DNA of 64,000 nt from Mycobacteroides immunogenum (GTDB lineage Bacteria > Actinomycetota > Actinomycetes > Mycobacteriales > Mycobacteriaceae). The notes beneath the pieces were generated by a model. It saw only the letters and a program-made list of their open reading frames with translations, was not told the DNA's origin and searched no databases. The position numbers and the translations under genes are program-made. The number at the start of each line of letters is the position of its first letter. The stretch's first letter is position 1. Positions 51,677 to 60,500 of this stretch are shown piece by piece. The stretch covers positions 2,728,001 to 2,792,000 of the forward strand of contig NZ_CP011530.1 of assembly GCF_001605725.1 (NCBI RefSeq), in the 5' to 3' direction.

Positions 51677-52534
51677 ATGGAGACGCGCGAGTTACGGTAC
51701 TTCGTCGCTGTCGCCGAGGAGCTGCATTTCGGGCGGGCAGCGCAGCGGCTGGCGATCGCGCAACCACCGCTGTCGCGGGCTATCCAACAGCTCGAACGGC
51801 GCCTTGGGGTGATGCTGCTCCACCGCAATACCCGCGCAATCTCTCTGACCGAAGCTGGGCAGGTTCTGCTGGTGGAGGCTCGGGCGGCTCTGGAGGCAGT
51901 CGAAGCCGCTCAGCGCCGCACTCGTCGAGCCGCTGCCGAGCGGCCCGGCATTGTGTTGGCCACCAAAGGGGGAGCCTCCAGCGAACTATTGTCGAGGCTG
52001 CTGGATGCCTACGCCGGAGAGTCTGGCGCCGTCGATGTCGAGGTGGTGTTGTGTGGGCCCCGCGAGCAGGAAGGAATGCTGCGCGACGGGCGCGCCGACG
52101 TCGCGCTACTCCAGCGGCCCTACGACGCGACCGCCGGATTCGATACTGAGGACCTGTACACCGAACAGCAGGTACTGGTGCTACCCGCGGGCCATCCTCT
52201 TGCTCATCGAGCACACATATCGACCGCCGAGGTCAAGGTGCTGATTGACCTGCCCATGCCGCGCTGGCCGCGGCCGGACGGCAGCTATTGCGACGGCCCC
52301 GGCCCACGGGTGCGCGATCACACCCAGTTGTTTCAGCTGATCGCGCTCGGGCGGGTTTGCGCGTTCGTGCCAGAGTCACTCCGCGCGTCGCTGCGCGACG
52401 ATCTTGTCACCGTGCGCGTACCCGACGCTCCGGCCGTTACAACCGTGATCGCCTGGCCGCCACTGAGCCGATCCCAAGCCGTCGCTGATCTCGTCCGCAT
52501 CGCGACAGGTTTCTCGTCGGCACAATCTGTCTAG
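51677..52534 (+). CDS. LysR-family transcriptional regulator
   Basis: A 285-residue regulator with an N-terminal helix-turn-helix (ELRYFVAVAEELHFGRAAQRLAIAQPPLSRAIQQLERRLGVMLLHR) and an effector domain with two Rossmann-like lobes. ATG 51677 (METRELRYF) matches the family N-terminus; the frame is open nine codons upstream. It is divergent from wrbA, and the dyad at 51628-51646 lies between them. By analogy it controls quinone reductase expression in response to a redox or quinone ligand. Confidence 0.88.
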   Translation: METRELRYFVAVAEELHFGRAAQRLAIAQPPLSRAIQQLERRLGVMLLHRNTRAISLTEAGQVLLVEARAALEAVEAAQRRTRRAAAERPGIVLATKGGASSELLSRLLDAYAGESGAVDVEVVLCGPREQEGMLRDGRADVALLQRPYDATAGFDTEDLYTEQQVLVLPAGHPLAHRAHISTAEVKVLIDLPMPRWPRPDGSYCDGPGPRVRDHTQLFQLIALGRVCAFVPESLRASLRDDLVTVRVPDAPAVTTVIAWPPLSRSQAVADLVRIATGFSSAQSV

Positions 52535-52586
52535 CCCTATTCGCCGGTACTGCAACATGTTAGGTCCCGTGGCGCATTACTAGACG

Positions 52587-53219
52587 TCATCCAGAGTGGG
52601 GAAGCAGTCCGAATGTCTGGGCCGTTGTCACCGCCGCGGTTCGGTCGCAGACATCCAGTTTGTTGAATGTCCTGAGCAGGTGGGTCTTTACCGTTGCCTC
52701 GCTGATGAACAGGGCGCGACCGATATCAGCATTTGTTGCGCCTTTGGCCACATGGGTGAGTATCTCGATTTCTCGTGCCGAAAGATTCGGTACCGCGGCG
52801 CGTTGGTGGGTTGACCGAGTCAGACGTTCGGCAACTGATGGCGCCAATACCGTATGACCAGTGGCAGTTTGGCGCACCGCGTCGGCAAGTTGGTGCCGGC
52901 TCGCGTTTTTGAGGATGTACCCCGCGGCACCTGTTTCAACGGCGCGAACGATATCCGAATCTGATTCATAGGTGGTGACAATCAGGATTCGGGTGCTGGG
53001 TTGGACGCTAAGAATACGTTCCGTTGCCCAGACCCCGTCTTGGCCGGGCATCCGCAGGTCCATGAGAATGACGTCAGGATGCAATGTTTGGGCGGCAGCA
53101 ACTGCTTCGAGTGCAGAGCTTGCTTCTCCGATGACGGTGAAATCCGGTTCCGCATCGAGCATCCCACGGAAGCCCTCCCGGACAACGGGGTGGTCATCGA
53201 CAAGCAGAATCGTTGTCAT
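52587..53219 (-). CDS. NarL-type response regulator
   Basis: A 210-residue response regulator. The receiver has VDDH acid residues near 8-9, phospho-acceptor Asp54 in VILMDLRMPG and the conserved Thr/Lys positions (IVTTYES, YILKNAS). The LuxR-type C-terminal helix-turn-helix is LSAREIEILTHVAKGATNADIGRALFISEATVKTHLLRTFNKL. It overlaps the sensor kinase gene by 4 bp, so they form a cognate pair. The pair lies next to, and divergent from, a nonribosomal peptide synthetase locus, which it may regulate. Confidence 0.9.
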   Translation of the reverse strand: MTTILLVDDHPVVREGFRGMLDAEPDFTVIGEASSALEAVAAAQTLHPDVILMDLRMPGQDGVWATERILSVQPSTRILIVTTYESDSDIVRAVETGAAGYILKNASRHQLADAVRQTATGHTVLAPSVAERLTRSTHQRAAVPNLSAREIEILTHVAKGATNADIGRALFISEATVKTHLLRTFNKLDVCDRTAAVTTAQTFGLLPHSG

Positions 53220-54337
53220 CGCATAACCTCCGCATACAGTCTGGTGCCGCCGTCGGGTTCGGCTGAGATTGTTAGTTCCCCGCCGACCGCTGTGAGGCGC
53301 GCCCGCATACCGCGCAGCCCAAAACCTTCGGCCTGATCGACGGAGATCCCGACACCGTCGTCAATGATCAGCAGTTCGATGCGACCGCGCGTAGATCTCA
53401 GCTCGACCCGAACAGCTTGTGCCTGGGCATGTTTACGTACATTCGCCAATGCTTCCTGGGTGACTCGCAGCACGGCAACATCGACTGCGGTTCCCAGCGC
53501 TGGCAGCGCCGGGTCTATCCATATTGTGGTCGCGATGCCGGTTTCTGTCATGAATCGGTCACACACCCGGCGCAGCGCGCCAACAAGCACATCGTCACGG
53601 AGTGCGTCGGGTGTCGAGTTCTCGACCATCATGCGTGCCTCGGTCAAGTTCTCCTGTGCGCTAGAACTGATCAGTTCCAGATGTTTTCGGGCAGCTATCG
53701 GGTTGGCTTCTAGCTCGGCGTCGATAGCCTGGGCCAGCGCGATGATGCTGGTGAAACCCTGTGCCAGGGTGTCATGAATCTCCCGAGCGAACCGCTGCCG
53801 CTCATCGGCGGCCCCGGCCGCGTGAGACAACTGGGCCAGTTCAGCGCGCTGCCGCACGATGATGTTGAACGTTGTGCCCGTCACCGCCGACGCGATCATG
53901 GCGACCAACGTGGCCACCGCGACCAGGGGAAGATTGAAGAATCGTGGCGCGATCAGCTCGATCACCAGGGGCGCGACGTTGGCCACGGCAACCAGCATGA
54001 GCGCCGACGTCAGAGGCAACAACGAAAGCACGACAGGGTAGAGCGCCGGGATCGCCATCACTGCGGCAGGAGCGAGCCACACCGCAGATATGCACAGCGC
54101 CACCACAATTGCCGCAGCAGCGAGCGTTCGAAAAGTGAGTTCGCCCGTGCCCGGGGGAGTGCGCGCGAAGGCCACTGCGCAGCCCAGAAAGGCGACCAAT
54201 GTCGCTGCGGCGGCATCGGGGCTACCTTGAGAGCTATCGGTCGGCAGCAGGACAGCGACAATAGCCAACGCGCCGATGCCGACTACGTAGGTGTACCAGA
54301 TCGACGGCCGCCCACCGGCCGGACCGGTCTCATCCAT
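53216..54337 (-). CDS. sensor histidine kinase (HisKA_3 type)
   Basis: A 373-residue kinase. The N-terminal 160 residues are hydrophobic with about six helices and little outside, so it may sense a signal within the membrane. HisKA_3 dimerisation domain has ERQRFAREIHDTLAQGFTSI with phospho-acceptor His188; the ATPase domain has ALANVRKHAQAQAV (N-box), LLIIDDGVGI (G1) and GFGLRGMRARL (G2). It should phosphorylate the downstream NarL-type regulator encoded with a 4-bp overlap. Signal unknown; proximity to the peptide synthetase suggests control of that locus. Confidence 0.88.
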   Translation of the reverse strand: MDETGPAGGRPSIWYTYVVGIGALAIVAVLLPTDSSQGSPDAAAATLVAFLGCAVAFARTPPGTGELTFRTLAAAAIVVALCISAVWLAPAAVMAIPALYPVVLSLLPLTSALMLVAVANVAPLVIELIAPRFFNLPLVAVATLVAMIASAVTGTTFNIIVRQRAELAQLSHAAGAADERQRFAREIHDTLAQGFTSIIALAQAIDAELEANPIAARKHLELISSSAQENLTEARMMVENSTPDALRDDVLVGALRRVCDRFMTETGIATTIWIDPALPALGTAVDVAVLRVTQEALANVRKHAQAQAVRVELRSTRGRIELLIIDDGVGISVDQAEGFGLRGMRARLTAVGGELTISAEPDGGTRLYAEVMR

Positions 54338-54473
54338 GGAGCGATGCTAACCCCGCGAGGTGCGCTCTTTACAGGGGATTCAGTCGTTCGGTTGACCCCC
54401 GCCCACCGGTGACGGCGCAAGATCGCCCTGTGGGTATCACTGTGGAAGAAGGCAAGTCGGTTCCTCCAGGGTC

Positions 54474-57400
54474 TTGCCGGACAAGTTACTCGCTGGACCC
54501 TGGCTCATGACCGGAGCGGTAGTGGAGCCAGAGCAGGCGACAGTGGTCGTCTATCCACGGGACGCGTCGCTGTATCAGCTCTTCGCGCAATGCGTTGGGC
54601 GGTATCCGCAGCGTGTTGCCGTGCGCTCGCGGGACGAGGTACTGACCTATACGCAGCTGCACGCGCACGCTGAGTCGATGGCCGCACGGCTACTTCAGTT
54701 GGGCGTTCAGCCCGGGGATGCGGTAGCACTGGCGACGGTGCGATCGGTACAGATGGTGGTGGGCATCTGGGCAATCCTGCGGGTGGGCGCCACCTATGTT
54801 CCGATAGATCCGGCCTTGCCGCCCAGACGAATTCAGGCCATCTTGCACGAAAGCGGCGCCCGGGTCTGCCTGACGGCGGCGATGATCCGGGTGGAGGACG
54901 ATGACGCCGAGGTCTCGGCTCTGCCGCCGCTGGGGCCACCCGTGGCTCCGGCCTATGTCATGTACACATCGGGATCCACTGGAACCCCTAAGGGAATCGC
55001 CATTGCTCATCACTGCGTGACACGGACGGTGATCTCGCCGAACTACGTCACCGTCACCCCTGAGGACAACGTCCTACAGCTGGTGAACTACGCGTTCGAC
55101 GGATCGGTGTTCGACATTTTCGGCGCCTTGCTCAACGGGGCCACACTGGTGCTGTCTCACCATGATGACGCCACCGACCCCGAACGCCTCGCGAGCATCA
55201 TCGAGGAGTGCGCGGTCACCATCGCATTGGTCACCACCGCGCTCTTCAACGCCTACGTCGACATCGATCCCGCAATCTTCGCCCCGTTACGCAAGGTGCT
55301 GTTCGGCGGCGAACGCGCCTCGGCTGCACACGTCAACAGAGCTCTCAGTCGGCTGGGTCCAGGCAAGCTGGTCAACGTCTACGGCCCCACCGAGGCCACC
55401 GTGTTCACCACCACCCACACCGTCAACGCCCCCATGGACGAGGTGCCGATCGGGCAGCCGCTACCCAACACCCGCCTCTACGTCCTCGACAGTGCGGGCC
55501 GTCCCGCCGCGGCTGGTGTTCCTGGGGAGCTCTACATCGGCGGGGAAGGTGTCGGCTATGGCTACTGGCGAAACTCGCGGCTCACCAGCCAACGGTTCGT
55601 GCCGGAACCCGGCATACCGGGCGCGATCATGTTCAGGAGCGGAGACTTGGTCGAGCGGGCCGAAGATGGCGAATTGATCTATCGAGGGCGTATCGACGAG
55701 CAGATCAAGCTACGCGGTTTTCGCATAGAACCCGGGGAGATCGAATCACGGCTCCAGGAACACGTCCTCGTGAAGCAATGCGTCGTCGTGGTCAGCGGCG
55801 ATCAGCTGGTGGCTCACTACACCGGCTGCCAACCCGTCGATGGCGCCGAACTCAAGAATCACCTTCGGGAAGCCTTGCCCCACTACATGATCCCTGATCA
55901 TCTCGCGTACGCCAGCCAACTTCCGCTGACCCCCAACGGCAAGATCGACCGCCAACGACTCGCCGCGGAAACCGCGACGCCGCCCTCGCGCACGTACGTC
56001 CCGCGACGGCACGGCTCGGAGCGAGAGGACGTGATGCACCGGCTCTTCGCGGACGTGCTCGACGTCCCCGATGTGGGGCCGGACGAGTGCTTCTCCGACA
56101 TAGGCGGCAACTCGATCGTTGCGATGACGCTGGCGTCGCGTCTGACCCGTGCCGGGTATCCAGTGACGGCGCGCGAGATCCTGCACCACCAGACGATCGA
56201 CGCATTACTGGCGGAGATATGCGACGTGGCCGGGGGCGGAGGCGATTCCGGGACATTCGACCCGGATGGACAGCCAGTCGTGCGCCTCGACGACGACGTG
56301 CCTGGCTTGCTCGATGAATCACTCGCCGGCAATGGCCAGCTCATCGGGGGCACTCCCGTGATAAAGGAATACGCGTTGACTGCCATGCAGGAGCTGCAGA
56401 TTGGCTTCGACACCGCGGCCTGCTTCGCGATGGAACCCCTGCGACGACCGCTTGACCTTCTTTCTCTTCGAAAGGCCTACGGCGCCTTGATCACCCAGCA
56501 CGGGCTGCTTCGGAGTGTACCGGTGGAAGGGGATGACCGTCACCTATGGCGCGAGCATGACTACCGCGCGGAGGATCCGCCTCGGGTCCCGATAATCGAC
56601 GCGACCATCTACGCCGCGACGGATTCCGCCCTGCCGACGCTCATCGAGGAACTCAGCACGCGCATCTACTCAGGCTCGCAGTTATTGCATCAGCTCGCCG
56701 TAGTGCGAGTGGACGGAGACCAGCACCTGCTCGCATGGATCGTGAGTCACGTCATCTTCGACCAGGTTTCCCAGGAAATTCTCTCCCGGCACCTGATCCG
56801 TCACTATGACGTCGTGCGCCAGGGGCGGTCGCCGTTCACCGAGGCGCCGTCGTTCGAGGACTACGTTCGCCAGTTGGCCCGCGGCCCCCAAGGACTTGAC
56901 GTACCTGACGTCGTCCGGGCGTTTCGACTCGAAGACTTCCACCGAGCCAAACAGTCCACGAAGCCTGTGGTCGCGGCGACTGGATCATCCTCGGCCACCA
57001 ACTTCACCATCGTGGTGCCGCTGCACAGCGCTTGGCAGAAGGAGCATCCATTGGACGTGGCGCTCGGTGTTCACGCGAAGGGTCTTCAAACATACTTGCA
57101 GATGGACGAATTGCCGCTCTTGTTCGTGACAAACGGTCGTCAGTACGAAAATCGGCGGTACTACGACACGGTCGGCGAATTCACCGACATGGTCCCGATG
57201 CTGGTGAATGCGCGCGAGTCCGTACACGCGATCACCCAGTCCATCGTCGAGCGCCTCGAGCTCGCCACGCGGCACAACGTGAACTTCCTGCACTTGATGC
57301 TGGACCCTGAGTCGCAGGCGTGTTGGTCGGACGTCGGCCGGCTCGTAGACGCCGGCGAGGATTTCGCGGACCTCGATACCTTGATGTTCAACTTCCTCGG

Positions 57401-57599
57401 CGAAGTCGAGGAACTTCCCGCCGATTCCCTTGTCGAGACGAGTTGGGTCACGCCGCACCCATTGCCCATCCAGACACTGCTCAACGGCATTACCGCAGTG
57501 TCTTCCGACACACTGCTGTGCACGTTTCGCACGAGTTGTGCGGTGGACGTGCCGCGCATCCGCGCGTGTTTCGCCCACGCCGCGTCGGAGTTGCCGTGA
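54474..57599 (+). CDS. nonribosomal peptide synthetase, A-PCP-epimerisation-like module
   Basis: A 1041-residue NRPS module. The A domain runs from about 30 to 500: core A3 YTSGSTGTPKG (about 163), A5 YGPTEATVF, A8 GRIDEQIKLRGFRIEP and A10 NGKIDR (about 486). PCP has DIGGNSIVAM with the carrier Ser near 546. The final domain (about 625-1041) is condensation-superfamily but resembles an epimerisation domain: SHVIFDQVSQEIL replaces HHxxxDGVSWRIL, with TVGEFTDMVP and FNFLGEVEEL (E-domain FNYLG motif). A loading module giving a D-residue is inferred. The pocket residues read D-G-F-L-L-G-V-V-F-K, closest to known isoleucine codes. The start is uncertain: TTG 54474, ATG 54507 or GTG 54522. GTG of the next NRPS overlaps the stop. 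Confidence 0.88.
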   Translation: MPDKLLAGPWLMTGAVVEPEQATVVVYPRDASLYQLFAQCVGRYPQRVAVRSRDEVLTYTQLHAHAESMAARLLQLGVQPGDAVALATVRSVQMVVGIWAILRVGATYVPIDPALPPRRIQAILHESGARVCLTAAMIRVEDDDAEVSALPPLGPPVAPAYVMYTSGSTGTPKGIAIAHHCVTRTVISPNYVTVTPEDNVLQLVNYAFDGSVFDIFGALLNGATLVLSHHDDATDPERLASIIEECAVTIALVTTALFNAYVDIDPAIFAPLRKVLFGGERASAAHVNRALSRLGPGKLVNVYGPTEATVFTTTHTVNAPMDEVPIGQPLPNTRLYVLDSAGRPAAAGVPGELYIGGEGVGYGYWRNSRLTSQRFVPEPGIPGAIMFRSGDLVERAEDGELIYRGRIDEQIKLRGFRIEPGEIESRLQEHVLVKQCVVVVSGDQLVAHYTGCQPVDGAELKNHLREALPHYMIPDHLAYASQLPLTPNGKIDRQRLAAETATPPSRTYVPRRHGSEREDVMHRLFADVLDVPDVGPDECFSDIGGNSIVAMTLASRLTRAGYPVTAREILHHQTIDALLAEICDVAGGGGDSGTFDPDGQPVVRLDDDVPGLLDESLAGNGQLIGGTPVIKEYALTAMQELQIGFDTAACFAMEPLRRPLDLLSLRKAYGALITQHGLLRSVPVEGDDRHLWREHDYRAEDPPRVPIIDATIYAATDSALPTLIEELSTRIYSGSQLLHQLAVVRVDGDQHLLAWIVSHVIFDQVSQEILSRHLIRHYDVVRQGRSPFTEAPSFEDYVRQLARGPQGLDVPDVVRAFRLEDFHRAKQSTKPVVAATGSSSATNFTIVVPLHSAWQKEHPLDVALGVHAKGLQTYLQMDELPLLFVTNGRQYENRRYYDTVGEFTDMVPMLVNARESVHAITQSIVERLELATRHNVNFLHLMLDPESQACWSDVGRLVDAGEDFADLDTLMFNFLGEVEELPADSLVETSWVTPHPLPIQTLLNGITAVSSDTLLCTFRTSCAVDVPRIRACFAHAASELP
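54561..55953 (+). repeat. duplicated A-domain, copy 1
   Basis: This A-domain segment and the one at 62048-63440 have the same length and aligned landmarks (DASLYQLF start, YTSGSTG, YGPTEATV, GKIDR) at a constant offset of 7487 bp, with long blocks of identical bases. The A domain between them in the second synthetase is clearly more diverged. A recent duplication or gene conversion within the locus is inferred. Confidence 0.85.
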
Positions 57600-60500
57600 C
57601 AGCGACCGGCCCGCACCCTCTCACACCCGCGCAGCGACGGATGTGGATCGTGCATCAGTTGAATCCCGCGAGCACCGCGTACAACTCGCCCGTCGTAAGA
57701 ACGCTGCGGGGACGGGTCGATCCCCAACGGCTGGAACAGGCACTCAGTGAACTGGCGCGTCGGCACGACCAGCTTCAGGTGTCCTTCTCGCTACTCGGCA
57801 GCGAACCAGTGCAGACGATCACCGAGGTCGAGTCACCCGAGTTTCACTATCTGGAAGATATTGCGGCAGAGGATGTATCACGAACAATCACTGAATTCAT
57901 CAGGCCGTTCGCGCTGGATCAGGCGCCATTGCTGAGAGTGGCTCTGCTCCATGTGCCGGACGGCGCGGACGGCATGCCTTCCTACGTCCTTGTGATGGAT
58001 CTGCACCACATCGTCTGCGATCTCTCCTCGGAGGAGACTCTCGTTCACGACTTGCTCGCGTTCTATCACGACCTGCCGCTACCCGAGATCGGCGTCTCCT
58101 TCGTCGAACACGCGCGCAGGGAGATCACCCGGTCGACCGCATCCTCACAGCAGACGGACGAAGACTTCTGGTGTTCGACGCTGGCCGGCGAGCTACCCGT
58201 GCTCCGGCTGCCTACCGATCACCGTCGGCCCGCAATCTTCGACTTCCGTGGAACGATTCGCCACTTCCCGGTGGGCATCGAGCGGACTGCGTCGTTGCGC
58301 GCCTTCGCGGCGTCGCAAGGAGTCTCAATAGAGGACGTGGCGCTCACCGCAGTGTTCGTCTTGCTGGCCAAGTACAGCTTCCAGGATGACCTCATCGTCG
58401 GCGTACCACGGGAGTTCCGGCCCGAGGATGGCCTAGCGGAGGTTGTGGGCCTGTTCTTGAACACGTTGCCGATCCGGGCGGACGTGCGCACAGATAAGGC
58501 CGTTCAGACCTTGCTGGCCGAGGTCTCTGATTCGATGCATGAGGCCAGTCGGCATTTCCGTTGTGACGTCGGCCATTTGGTGGAGCGACTGCGGCCGCCG
58601 CGTGATCCGAGCCGGAACCCTCTCTACGATGTTCTGTTCTTCCATCACCGTGTGCGAACTCGGACCTACCGCACGCTCAAGGCGACGCCTCGTCAGTTCC
58701 GTCACGACAAGGCGGAGGTCGATCTCACTTTCGGCCTGCTGGAAACGGACGATCGCCTGGAATTCTCCATCGAGTTCGCCACCTCGATCTTCGACTCTTC
58801 AACCATCGACCGGATGACAAAACACCTTCTTGCCGTTCTGGATTCGATCGTCTCTTCGCCCGAGATCGCCGTGGGCGACATCGACGTCCTCGACGAGAAC
58901 GAGCGGCGACTGATCGCGTCGTTCAACGGCACGACGCGGGATTTTCCTCAGGGCACGATTGATAGCCTGTTCGAAGAGCAGGTGGCCCGCTCACCTGAAC
59001 GCCCGGCAATCCGCTGCCGAGGTGAGACGGTCCGCTATCGCGAGTTGGACGCGCGGGCAAACAAGATGGCGAACATGGTGCGAGCGCATGGCGTCCGCGC
59101 CGGTGACGTCGTGGCACTGCTCGCGCCCTCCTCGTTGGATGCGGTGGCGGGCATGCTGGGCATCCTCAAGGTTGGCTGTGCCTACCTGCCCATCGCGCCG
59201 AATCTCCCCACCGGGAGGATCGCGGACATGCTGTGCTCCGCAGGGGCAAAACTGGTTCTCGTCGAACATGTTCCGGCTGGTGAGTTGGACGCCGACGTTG
59301 TCGAACTCCGTCTCGCCGAGGATCATTGCGCTGAGCCGCAGCCGCCGCCGGAATGCGATCCCGCCGCGCTCGCCTGTGTGCTGTACACCTCGGGCTCCAC
59401 GGGACGTCCCAAGGGCACGTTGGTGCGGCACTTCAATGTGGTGCACACCGTCGTGGGCAGTAACTATCTCGAGATCCAGCCGACCGACCGTCTTCTTCAG
59501 TTGGCCGGCCTCGGGTTCGACGCGTCGCTACTGGAGGTGTTCGGCGGCCTGCTGAACGGCGCGACCGTGGTGATCGCCGACCAAGCATCGCGGCGAGATC
59601 TCGGCCACATCGCCCATCTGCTCGATGAGGAACACATCTCTGTCACGTTCATGACATCCGCTCTCTTCAACGCAATGGTCGACGAGAAGCCGAGCGCTTT
59701 GAGCGGACTGCGCGCGATCCTGACAGGGGGCGAGTGCGCCTCCGCCGATCACATGCGGCGAGCATTGCGCTACCTCCGCCCCGGCGTGTTGTCGCACGTC
59801 TACGGCCCCACCGAAGGCACAGTCTTCACCACGTACTACCCGGTCGACGAGGTGGCCGACGGTGCGACCACTGTTCCTATCGGATACCCGTTGTCCAACA
59901 GACGGATATCGATCGTGAACGGCCGATCTCCGGTCCCGGTAGGGGTCGTCGGCGAGCTGTGCATCGCGGGCGACGGCCTGGTCGCGGGATACCTGGACCA
60001 GGCGCTCACCGCAGAGCGGTTCGTCCATATCGCGGGTGACCGGTGGTATCGGACAGGAGACATCGCGAAGTGGCGGGACGATGGCGCCATTGAGTTCATC
60101 GGCCGCAGGGACCGGCAGGTGAAGATCCGTGGCTTCCGGATCGAGCCAGAGGAGGTCGAGGCCGTCCTGCGGAGCCATCCCGGGGTGCGGGAGGCCGTCG
60201 TGGTCGTCGATCACGATCCGCGGGGAGACAGGCGATTACGGGCCCTGTACACGCGGACCACCGGCCCCGTGCTCGCCCCGGAAGTGCTGGCCGCACATGC
60301 CAGAGGAAGCTTGCCGGACTACATGATCCCGGCACTCATAACCGAAATCGAAGCCTTTCCACTGGACGGCAACGGCAAGATCGATCGCAGGTATCTGCCG
60401 GCGGTTGCCGAGGAAAACTCTTGTGCGGCAACGGAGCACCCGCCAGTTACCGAGGATGAGAAGGCGATCTCGACAATCTGGATGGACGTGCTGAACCTCA

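Noticed and set aside
52587..54337. Two-component system as the nitrate regulator NarL/NarX
   Set aside because: The kinase lacks a periplasmic nitrate-binding domain and the nitrate reductase fusion is 17 kb away; position favours the NRPS locus.
54430..54500. Alternative GTG start in another frame before the first NRPS
   Set aside because: That frame closes within about 20 codons and has no link to the synthetase frame.
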